A stretch of 64,000 nt of DNA from Variovorax brevis (GCF_030317105.1 NZ_JASZYG010000009.1:124001-188000); one strand, 5' to 3'; numbered from the stretch's first letter, positions 34,912-43,913 are shown. Translations and numbers: made by a program. The notes: a model not told the origin generated them from the letters alone.

Positions 34912-36092
34912 GTCAACGCCTCGGGTTCCGTCGCCGGCCGCATGGGCGAGCCGGCGATGTCTTTGTCCACCTTTCTTGGCGCCGGTGCAGCGGCGGCCGC
35001 GTTGCTGCGCTTCAACCAGAGATAGAGCCCGCTGCCCAGGACAATGATGGTGGCGATGTCCAGCAGCGCCCAGAGAATCTGCATCGGCATGCCGCCGTAG
35101 TCGCCGAAGTGCAATGGTTGCGAGACCAGTAACGCCGTCAGGTACCAGGGGAGCGCGGGACTGGCCGTGATGGCGTTGGACTTGGCATCCACCAGCACCG
35201 GCTGGAGCAATCGCGAGGTGAAGGGCTCGTTGCCGCGCAGGAACACCGTGTTGTGATGCGGGCTCGAAAACGCAGTGCCCGGAAAGGCGATGAACGAGAG
35301 CTTGGTGCCCGGCGCGCGCTCCATCGCCACGTCCAGCGAGCGCTGCACCGAAGCGCGCTCGGCCGCCAGCACCGTGGGCTGGCCCTGGTAGGGCTGCAGG
35401 ATGGCGCTCAGCTGGTCGTACTGCCAATACTTGATGATCAGGTCCGCCCACGTGTTGATCATGCCGGTCGCGCCCACGGTGAAGGCCCACACCAGCGTCA
35501 CGATGCCCAGCAGGTTGTGCAGGTCCAGCCACTTCAGGCGCGGACGCCGTTCGCGGCGCACGGTGCCGAAATCCAGCTTGCGCATGAAGGGCGAATAGAG
35601 CACCACGCCGCTCACGATGGCCACGAGCAGCAGCAAGCCCATGAAGCCCAGGAAGAGCTTGCCCGGCAGCCCCGCGAACAGGTCGACGTGCAGCTTGAAC
35701 ATCACGTACATGAAGCCTTCGTCGAACTTCGGCTGGGCCAGTACCTGCCCCGTGCGCGCATCGACGGCCACGCTCTTGAAGTCATCGGTCGGCGCAGGCG
35801 TCGGCGTCAGCGTGACGAACCAGATGGCGTCGTCATCTTCCGGCTGCGAGACGAACTGCACGACGCGCTCCGGATGCAGCGCATGCGCCACCTCGATCAC
35901 CCGGTCGAGGCTCGCGCGCGGCGTGTTGGCCGGCATCTTCGGCGCCTCGACCTCCGTGCCCAGCAGGTGCCCGATCTCGTGGTGGAAGATCAACGGCAGC
36001 CCCGTGATGCATAGCAGCAGCATGAAGACCGTGCAGACCAGGCTGCTCCACTTGTGAACCCAGGCCCAGGTCTTGATTCGTCGGCTGTTCAT
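34908..36092 (-). CDS. PepSY-associated transmembrane protein, probable siderophore/iron reductase component
   Basis: A 394-residue membrane protein of the PepSY_TM family. The first helix follows WVHKWSSLVCTVFMLLLCITG. A periplasmic PepSY-like part (DFKSVAVDARTGQVLA) comes next, then helices around 140-165, 190-215 and 345-372. The conserved histidines are in HKW, LHVDLFAGLPG, DLHNLLG and PLHFGDYGG, which fits inner-membrane heme-coordinating or ferric-reductase proteins. It sits 28 bases after the TonB receptor gene and is coupled to the small membrane gene behind it, forming a Fur-type iron operon. Confidence 0.88.
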   Translation of the reverse strand: MNSRRIKTWAWVHKWSSLVCTVFMLLLCITGLPLIFHHEIGHLLGTEVEAPKMPANTPRASLDRVIEVAHALHPERVVQFVSQPEDDDAIWFVTLTPTPAPTDDFKSVAVDARTGQVLAQPKFDEGFMYVMFKLHVDLFAGLPGKLFLGFMGLLLLVAIVSGVVLYSPFMRKLDFGTVRRERRPRLKWLDLHNLLGIVTLVWAFTVGATGMINTWADLIIKYWQYDQLSAILQPYQGQPTVLAAERASVQRSLDVAMERAPGTKLSFIAFPGTAFSSPHHNTVFLRGNEPFTSRLLQPVLVDAKSNAITASPALPWYLTALLVSQPLHFGDYGGMPMQILWALLDIATIIVLGSGLYLWLKRSNAAAAAPAPRKVDKDIAGSPMRPATEPEALT

Positions 36093-36120
36093 GACGGGTA
36101 CTCCTCAAACAGTCGGAAGG

Positions 36121-38259
36121 TCAGAATCGATAGCTCGCGCTGGCAATCGCATTGCGCCGCGCACCATACCAGCAGTCACCACGCGCCAGGCACACGGAGT
36201 TGTAGGTCTTGTCGGTCACGTTGTTCACGTTGAGCGCGAAGCGCCACTTGGCGGTTTCGTACGCGACCATGGCATCGAGCAGCGTCACGGCCGGCGTGGC
36301 GGGCGCCGGGGTGTCCGTGAACTGGCCCATGTAGCGCACGCCGGCGCCCACGGAGAATCCGGGCAGTCCGGCCAGCGCAAAGCGGTACTTGGCCCACACG
36401 CTGGCCTGGTTCTTCGGCACCTGCGTGAGTTGCTGGTCGACGTTGGTATAGGTGTAGGACGCGATGAGATCCCAGGCACTGCCCAGCGTCGCAATGAACC
36501 CCAGTTCAGCGCCGGTGGTCTTGGTCTCGCCGACCTGCACCTGGTTGATCGGATTGTTCGGGTCGGGCACGAGGCGATGGTCTTCGCGCAGGTCGTACGC
36601 AGCGGCCGTGAACTGGATGGGTCGATCGCTCGGCATGTACTTGATGCCCGCTTCCCACTGCTTGCCCTTTTGCGGCGTGAAGCGCTGGTCGTTCTGGTCG
36701 AGTCCGGCGACGGGCGTGAAGGATTCGCCATAGCTGATGTACGGCGAGATGCCGTTGTCCGCGGCGTACATGAAGGCGAAGCGCTTGCTCGTGGCGTTGC
36801 TCTTTTCGTCCTCGCTGCCGGCCAGGCTGTTGGTGACGTTGTCATAGCGCACGCCCAGGGTCAGGAGCCAGTTCTTGTCGAAGGCCATCTGGTCCTGCAC
36901 GTAGATGCCGTACTGGCGCTGCGTCGACTTGGGCGAGTCGACCAGCTCCTGCGTCGGGAAGGGCTGGCCGTAGACCGGCGCGAAGGCATCGATGAGCGGC
37001 TGGTTGCCGAACGGGGCGTAGTAGATGGGCAAGTCCGAAGCCGAGCGGCGCTTCAACGCATAGGTGGCGAAATCGACGCCGGTGAGCAGGCGGTGTTCGA
37101 CAAGGCCGGTCCTGAACTTGCCTTCGACGTTCTGGTCGGCCGTCCACATGTTGACCTTGTTGATGCTCGAATCCCAGAAGCGGCCGAACAGCCGCTGGTT
37201 GATCGGGTCGCCCGCCCAGCCGCCGGGCACGGTGAACGAATCGCCGTAAAAGCCGGTGTAGTCGACGTCGTTGTGGGTGTAGCGCAGGTTCTGGCGCACG
37301 GCCCAGTTCTCGTTGAAGCGGTGTTCGAAGAGCCAGCCGGCAGTCGTTCGCTCGGTGTTGTAGCGGTCATAGCCAGGCTCGCCGATGAAGCGGCTGGTGG
37401 GCAGCAGGCCGCTGGGCGTCGGGATGATCATGCCTTGCCAGGGGAAGAACTGGTTGGTCGAGGCTGTCTTGTCTTTCTGGTAGAGCGCCTGCAAGGTGAG
37501 CGTCGTCATGCCGCTCGGGCGCCACGTCAGCGATGGCGCGATGAGCTGGCGGTCGTCGCGCACGTAGTCGACTTGCGTGTCGGCATCGCGGGCGACGGCG
37601 ATCAGGCGATAGAGCCATTGGCCATCGTCGGTGAGGGGCCCGGTCAGGTCGGCCTGGATCTGCTTGCGGTTCCAACTGCCGTACTCCACGCCGACTTCTC
37701 TCTGCGCCTCGGGTTGCGGCCGCTTGCTGACCATGTTGACCACGCCCGCGGTGCTGCCCTGGCCGAACAGCATGGCCGAGGGGCCGCGCAGCACTTCGAT
37801 GCGTTCGAGCGTGTAGGGGTCGGTGCGGCCGTTGCTCTGGTAGTAGTCGAAGTTCTTGCGCAAGCCGTCCAGGTATTCATCGGGAAAGCCGCCGCGCACG
37901 AGGAAGCCGTCGGAGCGCGAATCCAGGCCGTAGGCGTCCGAGCGCACGCCGGTGGCGTAGTTCAGGGCGTCCTGCAGGTTCGTGGCGCCCTGGTCGATCA
38001 TCTGGTCGCGCGTGATCACGGTGATGGATTGCGGTGTTTCCGACAAGGGCGTGTCGGTCTTCGTGGCCGATGCGGCGTTCCTGGCGCGGTAGCCGACCAC
38101 CGGCGTGGTCGCGGTCTCGGCCACGGCGTTGGCGTCCACGCGCACCTCGGGAAGGGAGGCCGGGGCGGATGTCTGCGCCAATGCGCCTTGCTGGAGATAG
38201 ATCGCAAGGCAGCCCGCCAACAGGGCAGGGCCCTGCCGGCGCACGAAAGTTGTCGTCAT
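36121..38259 (-). CDS. TonB-dependent siderophore receptor
   Basis: A 712-residue outer-membrane receptor. After a signal peptide (cut after LAQ or so) come the plug domain (SETPQSITVITRDQMIDQGATNLQDAL, then IEVLRGPSAMLFGQGSTAGVVN) and a 22-strand-type barrel. It ends in an aromatic residue after ASASYRF, the classic outer-membrane C-terminal signature. Late barrel motifs (ISYGESFTPVAG, GKQWEAGIKY, NVNNVTDKTY) match the FhuA/FpvA-like siderophore class. A Fur-box candidate lies 36 bases upstream of the start. The siderophore is not identifiable. Confidence 0.93.
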   Translation of the reverse strand: MTTTFVRRQGPALLAGCLAIYLQQGALAQTSAPASLPEVRVDANAVAETATTPVVGYRARNAASATKTDTPLSETPQSITVITRDQMIDQGATNLQDALNYATGVRSDAYGLDSRSDGFLVRGGFPDEYLDGLRKNFDYYQSNGRTDPYTLERIEVLRGPSAMLFGQGSTAGVVNMVSKRPQPEAQREVGVEYGSWNRKQIQADLTGPLTDDGQWLYRLIAVARDADTQVDYVRDDRQLIAPSLTWRPSGMTTLTLQALYQKDKTASTNQFFPWQGMIIPTPSGLLPTSRFIGEPGYDRYNTERTTAGWLFEHRFNENWAVRQNLRYTHNDVDYTGFYGDSFTVPGGWAGDPINQRLFGRFWDSSINKVNMWTADQNVEGKFRTGLVEHRLLTGVDFATYALKRRSASDLPIYYAPFGNQPLIDAFAPVYGQPFPTQELVDSPKSTQRQYGIYVQDQMAFDKNWLLTLGVRYDNVTNSLAGSEDEKSNATSKRFAFMYAADNGISPYISYGESFTPVAGLDQNDQRFTPQKGKQWEAGIKYMPSDRPIQFTAAAYDLREDHRLVPDPNNPINQVQVGETKTTGAELGFIATLGSAWDLIASYTYTNVDQQLTQVPKNQASVWAKYRFALAGLPGFSVGAGVRYMGQFTDTPAPATPAVTLLDAMVAYETAKWRFALNVNNVTDKTYNSVCLARGDCWYGARRNAIASASYRF

Positions 38260-38294
38260 CGGTGTCCTTCAGAGGGGATTTAAAAAATAATTGC

Positions 38295-38314
38295 AAATGA
38301 TAACGACTCTCATT
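38295..38314 (-). promoter_or_regulatory. Fur-box candidate for the TonB receptor operon
   Basis: AAATGATAACGACTCTCATT lies just upstream of the receptor start, flanked by GCAA/TTGC. It is a good match to the ATGATAAT-type half-sites of Fur operators. Iron-dependent repression of the receptor-PepSY operon is expected. Confidence 0.7.
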
Positions 38315-38380
38315 GCAATTGTTACTGAAGAATTAGTGATGGCATGGGTTTTCGGTCGGAGGTCAGGCGTCTTGTTGTTG

Positions 38381-38397
38381 ATGAGAAGCATTCTCAT
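38381..38397 (+). promoter_or_regulatory. Second Fur-box candidate, upstream of the small Cys/His protein
   Basis: ATGAGAA-GCA-TTCTCAT is a perfect inverted repeat close to the Fur consensus halves. It is about 70 bases from the first box and upstream of the + strand gene near 38479. It suggests a second, divergent iron-controlled promoter. Confidence 0.6.
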
Positions 38398-38463
38398 TAG
38401 AATGCATGGAAAGTTCGAACCACTACATCGACGCGTCCGGCAAGACGGAGCGCCATTCACTGC

Positions 38464-38886
38464 ATGACGGGAGCCCCAGTGCAACCAATCCACTCCGACT
38501 CCGACGCGGCCATGTACCTGCGGCGCTGGAACCAGCTGCAGATGCACGTGCGCTGCGGCCTCTGCGCCCACCACCCAGACTGCGTGCGCATGTACGTGGA
38601 CATGGGATCGAAGGTGGCGATCAGCGGCATCCAGCCCGCCGCCCGCGTGCATGCACGCACGCTGCACACCCTGGTGCGCACTGCGCAGGACGAAGCCCTG
38701 CCGTGGGCCTGGCGCACCTTATGCCTGGAATCCGTAGGTCTGCCGCTCGCGCAGCTCACGTCGATCCTGGCCGCGAGCGACCCGATTGCCCTCAGGGCGA
38801 TCGAGGCGAGCGTGCTGATGGCCCGCGCACAACTGCCAACACTGCCATGCGCGCAGGTGCTGGCAACGCCGGACCGTTCCCCGTGA
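38464..38886 (+). CDS. Small Cys/His-containing protein, probably iron-regulated
   Basis: A 140-residue protein, or 135 if the GTG at 38479 is used. The GTG has GGGAG at good spacing, while the ATG at 38464 does not. The N-terminal part has a striking CGLCAHHPDC cluster (C31, C34, H36, H37, C40) that could bind a metal or Fe-S unit. The remainder is a helical region (AARVHARTLHTLVRTAQDEALP, LCLESVGLPLAQLTSILAASD, given in parts) of no family I recognise. It lies downstream of a perfect Fur-like inverted repeat and divergent from the siderophore receptor, so iron-linked expression is likely. Function is unknown. Confidence 0.65.
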   Translation: MTGAPVQPIHSDSDAAMYLRRWNQLQMHVRCGLCAHHPDCVRMYVDMGSKVAISGIQPAARVHARTLHTLVRTAQDEALPWAWRTLCLESVGLPLAQLTSILAASDPIALRAIEASVLMARAQLPTLPCAQVLATPDRSP

Positions 38887-38901
38887 CGCGCGACGACGCC
38901 C

Positions 38902-39660
38902 TCAGGCGATCAGTCCGTCCCACACCAGCTTGAGCCCCGTCAGCAGCATGCCGACGTAAAGCAGGCGATAGAACCAGACCGCGCTGATGCGCCGCGCAAT
39001 GCGCACGCCGATCCACACGCCAATCGGCGCCAGCGGCAGCAGCACCAGCGAGGTCGCCAGGTTGCGCCAGTCGAGCAGGCCGAGCCACGCGTAGGGCACC
39101 CACTTGCTCAGGTTCACGATAAAGAAAAAGTACGCCATCGTCGCCGTGAAAACGACCGGCGTCAGCCGCAGCGGAATGACGTAGGCGTTGACCGGCGGAC
39201 CGCCCGCGTGTGCGATGAAACTGGTGAAGCCCGAGATGACGGTGAGCACGCCACCCGTCACGCGCGAGGGTGGCGCCGAATCGCGTCGAGGCGGAAACGC
39301 CACCCGCTGCGCCAGGAACAGCAGGGTGAACACACCGACGATGCCCGCCACAGCGTGCGGCGACAGCACCCGGAAGAGCACCGTGCCAATGACCGTGCCC
39401 ACCAGTCCACATGGGATGAGGAACATCAGCAGTTGCCTGTCGAAGTCACGCCGGAAGGCGGCGATGCCCAGCAGGTCCATGAGCAGCAAGACCGGCATGA
39501 GAATGGCCGCCGCCTCGGGCACCGTCACGGCCAGGGCCATCATGGGAACCGCAAGGGAGCCAAAGCCGGCGCCGAAGCCGCTCTTGCTGATGCCCAGCAG
39601 GAGCACGGCGGGCACCGCGGCGGCGTAGAAGTGGGGGTCGGAAATTGGTGTGAATTGCAA
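38902..39660 (-). CDS. TauE/SafE-family sulfite or organosulfur exporter
   Basis: A 252-residue membrane protein of the TauE/SafE (DUF81) family. It has about seven or eight hydrophobic helices and the two family repeats visible as GISKSGFGAGFGSLAVPMMAL near the N-terminus and GGVLTVISGFTSFIAHAGGPP in the middle. Such proteins move sulfite, sulfoacetate or similar anions across the inner membrane. The substrate here is unknown. It starts 55 bases after the rtcA stop on the same strand, so read-through from the RNA-repair operon is possible, but no functional link is evident. Confidence 0.85.
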   Translation of the reverse strand: MQFTPISDPHFYAAAVPAVLLLGISKSGFGAGFGSLAVPMMALAVTVPEAAAILMPVLLLMDLLGIAAFRRDFDRQLLMFLIPCGLVGTVIGTVLFRVLSPHAVAGIVGVFTLLFLAQRVAFPPRRDSAPPSRVTGGVLTVISGFTSFIAHAGGPPVNAYVIPLRLTPVVFTATMAYFFFIVNLSKWVPYAWLGLLDWRNLATSLVLLPLAPIGVWIGVRIARRISAVWFYRLLYVGMLLTGLKLVWDGLIA

Positions 39661-39715
39661 GCTGGCGATTCTTGCATGGACGTTTCGCCGGCATGACCGC
39701 GTGGGCTGATTGACC

Positions 39716-40783
39716 TCAGGCTGTCGCGAGCGACGCCACCTTCACCACAAAGTGCGCGCCCTCCGGCGCCAGTGAAAATCGAACCGGCAGGAAGCGCTCG
39801 ATGACGGCGCAATTCGTGCGTGTGTGCTCGGTCAACTCGCTGCAGGTGAAGGCCGCGGTGCCGCCTGATTGCCACACCGCGAGGCCCATCAACAGCGCGA
39901 GCTGATCGGCCAGGTGCGCGCCCACCGCGGCTTCGCTCGCCTGATACGCACGCACTTCGGCCACCAGCCGGCGTGCCACTTCTTCGGCACTCACGCCGCG
40001 CTCGCCCAGCGAGCAGAACACTTCCGTGACGCGCTCGTAGCCGAGCGTCGCGATCAGCGCATTGCCGGGGCCTTCGTTCTGGCGTTGCTCGCCCACGCGC
40101 AGCTGATCGCCTGACCAGCCCATGGCCTGGCCGAGCACATCGAGCTCGCGTCGGGCGACATTGCGCGCGAGGCCGGGCGCCAGGCATTCGGCAAACGCGG
40201 ACTGGCTGGCGCCGCGCGACAGCAGGCCAAAGGGCAGCAGCGCCCCCGTTGGCGGATGGATGGACGCCTCGACCTCGCCGCCGCCCGCCGGGTAGAAGCC
40301 GCAACGACGAAGCGTGAGTTGGAGTTGGGCGCCCATGCGCTTCACCAGCGGCGCATAGGCACGCTGCAGGAAATGAAAGGGCGGCGCCATCGGGTTATGC
40401 GTGCCGCCGCTCAGTTGAACATGGCTGGGACCATCCGCCAGAAGCAGCGCGGGCAGCACGGTCTGCAGCACCAGCAGGCAGCTGCCGGCACTGGCGATGG
40501 CGAATCGGTAGTCGCCGGCGCGCACGCGTCCGGGTACGAAGCGCAGGGCCTGCGAGCCCAGTTCGGCCCCTTCGACTTGCGCGCCGCTGACTTGCGATGC
40601 CGCGAGCACGCAGGCGAGGTGTTGTCGCATCAGGCCGGGCTTGGGTCGCTTCGCGCGGATGTGTTCGATGCAAAGCGGCTGGCCCGTGACCATGGAAAGC
40701 GCCAGGCCCGTGCGCAGGATCTGCCCGCCGCCTTCGCCCTGGGATCCGTCGAGTTCGATCATGTCTACTTCTTCTTCTGTCAT
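39716..40783 (-). CDS. rtcA: RNA 3'-terminal phosphate cyclase RtcA
   Basis: A 355-residue RNA cyclase that converts an RNA 3'-phosphate to a 2',3'-cyclic phosphate through an AMP-enzyme intermediate. The N-terminal signature is IELDGSQGEGGGQILRTGLALS. GGGEVE, a VGAHLADQLALLMGLA segment and the nucleotidyl-accepting His (H319 in ELTEHTRTN) with ERFLPVRFS are present. Its start overlaps the rlaP stop by four bases, so it is translationally coupled as the last gene of the rtcB-rnz-rlaP-rtcA operon. Cyclic ends made by RtcA feed the RtcB ligase. Confidence 0.95.
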   Translation of the reverse strand: MTEEEVDMIELDGSQGEGGGQILRTGLALSMVTGQPLCIEHIRAKRPKPGLMRQHLACVLAASQVSGAQVEGAELGSQALRFVPGRVRAGDYRFAIASAGSCLLVLQTVLPALLLADGPSHVQLSGGTHNPMAPPFHFLQRAYAPLVKRMGAQLQLTLRRCGFYPAGGGEVEASIHPPTGALLPFGLLSRGASQSAFAECLAPGLARNVARRELDVLGQAMGWSGDQLRVGEQRQNEGPGNALIATLGYERVTEVFCSLGERGVSAEEVARRLVAEVRAYQASEAAVGAHLADQLALLMGLAVWQSGGTAAFTCSELTEHTRTNCAVIERFLPVRFSLAPEGAHFVVKVASLATA

Positions 40784-41619
40784 GTCCTGGAATGTGGGCT
40801 GTCGAAACGCAGCACCGTCTCGTGCAGGAAGGCATCCAGCGCCGAGGTGTCGCGCGGCTCCTGCGATTGCACCGGCTCAGCCGCATTCACGGCCAGCTCG
40901 CCTTCAATGAACGCATGGATCAGCGGCCAGCGCGGGCTGGTGGCGGCCTCGCCTGCGCGCATCTTCACGTCGAGCAAGGCGTTGATCTCGGCGATGAGCG
41001 CGGCATCGGCCTGCGTGTCGAGCGTGCCCAGCGCAAGCTCGGCAAAGCGCATCGGCGGCACGCCCGGGCGATGCCGCACCCAGCGTGCGGCCAGCAGCGG
41101 ACGCAGCACATAGAGGTACTTCTTGTAGCGCACCACGTCATGTTGCAGATGCTCGCGAAAATTCTTCTTTGCCATCGACGCGTAGTGGTGCCAACCCCGC
41201 ACCCTGGAAAAGGCCGCTTCCGACAAGGCGCGAAAGGCGGGCATGACCGTGGCCTCCTCGCGGTAAACGACGGGCGAGCGCAACCATTCAAGCAGCGTCG
41301 GATTCGATTCGCGCATCAGGCCCAGCGCCTTGCGCAGGTCCCATCCGTTGATGTCCAGATCGCCGCTGATGGGCACCTCGATCACGTCGCGCCGGGGAGA
41401 AACGCTGAGGTACCACGGCAGGCGGTTCACGTAGATGAAGCGCACGTCGTAGTCGCTATCCGGCGACGCAAAGCCCCAGCCGCGGCTGCCCGATTCGCAC
41501 GCGAACAGCACGGTGATGTCATGTTCCTGCTCGATCCGGGCGAGCGCGGTCATGACCTGTGCGCGCATGCTGTCGTCGATGGGATGCGCGGATTGAATGA
41601 ATTCTCTTGTCTCGTTCAT
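40780..41619 (-). CDS. rlaP: RlaP-like Pol-beta-superfamily nucleotidyltransferase
   Basis: A 279-residue predicted nucleotidyltransferase of the RlaP (RNA-ligase-associated Pol beta/YcgL) family. The active-site motif is ACESGSRGWGFASPDSDYDVRF, with G44-S45 and the metal aspartates D56 and D58. WYLSVSPRRDVIEVP and DLDINGWDLRKAL follow, then a helical C-terminal half with AKKNFREHL and KKYLYVLRPLLAARW. The family is linked to RNA repair by gene neighbourhood; it may add or replace nucleotides at damaged ends. Four-base overlaps with both rnz upstream and rtcA downstream show tight coupling. Confidence 0.88.
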   Translation of the reverse strand: MNETREFIQSAHPIDDSMRAQVMTALARIEQEHDITVLFACESGSRGWGFASPDSDYDVRFIYVNRLPWYLSVSPRRDVIEVPISGDLDINGWDLRKALGLMRESNPTLLEWLRSPVVYREEATVMPAFRALSEAAFSRVRGWHHYASMAKKNFREHLQHDVVRYKKYLYVLRPLLAARWVRHRPGVPPMRFAELALGTLDTQADAALIAEINALLDVKMRAGEAATSPRWPLIHAFIEGELAVNAAEPVQSQEPRDTSALDAFLHETVLRFDSPHSRT

Positions 41620-42578
41620 GAAAGGGTCTCCCGGCGATTCAGCACGCCGGCCGCATCGAGGTCATACACATCGAAGTCCTTGGCCAGCCACAGCGCGCCT
41701 GGGTATTGCGAACGTGCCTCGGCCTCCAGCTCCGCCAGCCCCTCGGGGTTGTGATACCGGGGGCTGAAGTGCGTGAGCACGAGGTTGGGCAGTCCGATCG
41801 CCTGCGCGAACGCGGCCACTTGTCGCGCCGAACTGTGCATCGGGCCGGGGCCGACCTTGTCCAGCACGGGCTGCGTGTAGGTCGCTTCATGCACCAGCAA
41901 CTGCGCGTCCTTGCACGCTTCGCCCAGCAGGGAAACATCCGCGTTGTCGCCGCCGATCACGGCGCGCACGCGTTGCGTCTGGTGCGTGGCGAAGTCCTCG
42001 CTGCGCAGCACGCGCCCGGCGTGCGTCACGTCCTCGCCGCTTTGCAAGGCCTTCCTTTGCGGGCCGGGCGGCAAGCCGACGGCGTGCAGTGCGTCCACGT
42101 CCAGCTTGATGCGACGGCTCTCGACCTGCACGCTGTAGGCATGGCTCGGCACGCGATGGCGCAGCGGGTGGGCTTCGATGCGAACGCCCGGCGCTGCCCA
42201 CAGCGTCGAAGCTGAGTCGACATCGACGTGCGTCACTTCATATGCCAGCTGCAGGTCGGTGCAGGCGCGCGTGGCGTTCAGCCAGTCCCACACCGGCGGC
42301 GGTGCGATCAGCGTCAGCGGGCGCTTGCGTCCCGCCATGCCGGCGCTCGCAAGCAGGCCCGGCAGGCCGTAGCAATGGTCGCCGTGCACGTGGGTGATGC
42401 AGATGGCGGCCAGGTCGTTCAGCGACAGTCGCGTGTGCTGCAACTGTTGCTGCGTGCCCTCGCCGGCGTCGACCAGGAACCAGTCGGCGCCAGCGGACGT
42501 TTGAACGGCCAGGCCCGTCACGTTGCGCTGACGCGTGGGAACGCCCGAAGAGGTTCCAAGAAACGTCAGCGTCAGCAT
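41616..42578 (-). CDS. rnz: Ribonuclease Z (ElaC-type) inside the RNA-repair operon
   Basis: A 320-residue metallo-beta-lactamase-fold nuclease of the tRNase Z family, which cuts 3' trailers from pre-tRNA. The start TFLGTSSGVPTRQRN is diagnostic. The zinc motif is THVHGDHCYGLPGLL (H63, H65, D67, H68). A mid-protein H (HRVPSHAYSV), IGGDNAD, HEATYT and the late LVLTHFSPRY are conserved. It lies 7 bases after rtcB and overlaps rlaP by four bases, so it is an integral operon member. Its presence suggests that tRNA end processing, not only ligation, is part of this response. Confidence 0.93.
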   Translation of the reverse strand: MLTLTFLGTSSGVPTRQRNVTGLAVQTSAGADWFLVDAGEGTQQQLQHTRLSLNDLAAICITHVHGDHCYGLPGLLASAGMAGRKRPLTLIAPPPVWDWLNATRACTDLQLAYEVTHVDVDSASTLWAAPGVRIEAHPLRHRVPSHAYSVQVESRRIKLDVDALHAVGLPPGPQRKALQSGEDVTHAGRVLRSEDFATHQTQRVRAVIGGDNADVSLLGEACKDAQLLVHEATYTQPVLDKVGPGPMHSSARQVAAFAQAIGLPNLVLTHFSPRYHNPEGLAELEAEARSQYPGALWLAKDFDVYDLDAAGVLNRRETLS

Positions 42579-42585
42579 GCCTGGC

Positions 42586-43812
42586 TCATCCTTTCACGCA
42601 CACCACCTGCTTGAGCGTGTACACCACCTCCACCAGGTCCTTCTGAGCTTCCATCACCGCGTCGATGTCCTTGTAGGCCATCGGGATCTCGTCGATCACA
42701 TCGGCGTCCTTGCGGCATTCGACACCTTCGGTGGCGGCGATCTGGTCCGCGATGGTGAACATCTTCTTCGCCTTGGTGCGGCTCATCTTGCGACCTGCGC
42801 CGTGGCTGCAGCTCATGAAGCTTTCCGGGTTGCCCTTGCCGCGGACGATGAAGCTCTTGGCGCCCATGCTGCCGGGGATGATCCCCAGTTCGCCAAGCTT
42901 GGCGCTCACCGCGCCCTTGCGCGTCACGAGCACGTCTTCGCCAAAGTGCGTCTCGCGGCTCACGTAGTTGTGGTGGCAATTCACCGCTTCCACGTGCGCC
43001 TCGAAAGGCTTGGCGATGACCTTGCGTGCGGCACCGATCACGCGCTGCATCATCACTTCGCGATTGGCACGCGCGAACTTCTGCGCCCAGCCCACGGCAC
43101 GCACGTAGTCGCCGAAGTATTGCGAGCCTTCCTCGAAGTACGACAGGTCCCGGTCGGGCAGGTTGCGCTGGTGCAGTTCGGCATCCTTCTTCGCGAGTTC
43201 GATGAAGTGGGTGCCGATGGCGTTGCCCACCCCGCGCGAACCGGAGTGCAGCATGAACCACACGGCGCCCGCTTCGTCCAGGCAGACCTCGATGAAGTGG
43301 TTGCCGGTGCCGAGCGTTCCCAGGTGCTTGTAGTTGTTGGTGTTCGCAAGGCGCGGGTAGTCCTCGCAGATCACGTCGAACTCGTGCTTGAGCGCGGCCC
43401 ATGCAACGTCGGTTTCGTCGGGCGGCGTCTCCCATGAACCCTTGTCGCGACCCATGCGCTTGGGGTTCGAGCCATGCGGCACGGCCTTTTCGATGGCCGA
43501 ACGCAGCGGGCCCAGGTTGTCGGGCAGGTCGCGCGCGTTGAGCGTGGTCTTGCACGCCATCATTCCGCAGCCAATGTCCACGCCGACGGCGGCTGGGATG
43601 ATGGCCTTGAAGGTCGGGATGACCGAGCCGACGGTGGCGCCGATGCCGTAGTGCACGTCGGGCATGGCCGCAATGTGCTTGAACACGATGGGCAGGCGCG
43701 CTGCGTTCTCCAGTTGCGCCTGTGCCTCGGCCTCGACGGGCACGCCGCGCGTCCACATCTTGACGGGGACGCCGTGCTCGACTTCATGCAGCTTGTAGTT
43801 GTTCGTTTCCAT
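42586..43812 (-). CDS. rtcB: RNA ligase RtcB
   Basis: A 408-residue GTP- and Mn-dependent RNA ligase that joins 2',3'-cyclic phosphate or 3'-phosphate ends to 5'-OH ends. Metal and GMP-binding residues are visible: D79/C82 (GVDIGCGM), H171 (GTGNHFIEV), H188 (LHSGSRG), H280 (NCHHNY) and H336 (SCSHGAGR), the likely guanylylated histidine. It is first in the operon and is preceded by the sigma-54 promoter at 43899-43913. At 408 residues it is the short form without intein. Confidence 0.96.
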   Translation of the reverse strand: METNNYKLHEVEHGVPVKMWTRGVPVEAEAQAQLENAARLPIVFKHIAAMPDVHYGIGATVGSVIPTFKAIIPAAVGVDIGCGMMACKTTLNARDLPDNLGPLRSAIEKAVPHGSNPKRMGRDKGSWETPPDETDVAWAALKHEFDVICEDYPRLANTNNYKHLGTLGTGNHFIEVCLDEAGAVWFMLHSGSRGVGNAIGTHFIELAKKDAELHQRNLPDRDLSYFEEGSQYFGDYVRAVGWAQKFARANREVMMQRVIGAARKVIAKPFEAHVEAVNCHHNYVSRETHFGEDVLVTRKGAVSAKLGELGIIPGSMGAKSFIVRGKGNPESFMSCSHGAGRKMSRTKAKKMFTIADQIAATEGVECRKDADVIDEIPMAYKDIDAVMEAQKDLVEVVYTLKQVVCVKG

Positions 43813-43898
43813 GTCTTGTTCCCTCTGCGGGTCGTTCGGGGAAGACGCCAGTCTGCGCCTTCCCCCGACTCACGCCACACGGCGCTTGCCTTGATATC

Positions 43899-43913
43899 GC
43901 GAGGAGCGTGCCA
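43899..43913 (-). promoter_or_regulatory. Sigma-54 (-24/-12) promoter of the rtcB operon
   Basis: On the minus strand the sequence reads TGGCACG-CTCC-TCGC. This matches the sigma-54 consensus TGGCACG-N4-TTGC with one mismatch, in the -12 element. The -24 element lies at 43913-43907 and the -12 at 43902-43899, about 90 bases before the rtcB ATG. The divergent gene encodes the sigma-54 activator RtcR, so the pairing is strongly consistent. Confidence 0.8.

Noticed and set aside
36073..38283. 736-codon + strand frame opposite the TonB receptor
   Set aside because: The receptor on the minus strand has plug, barrel and C-terminal signatures; the + frame has none.
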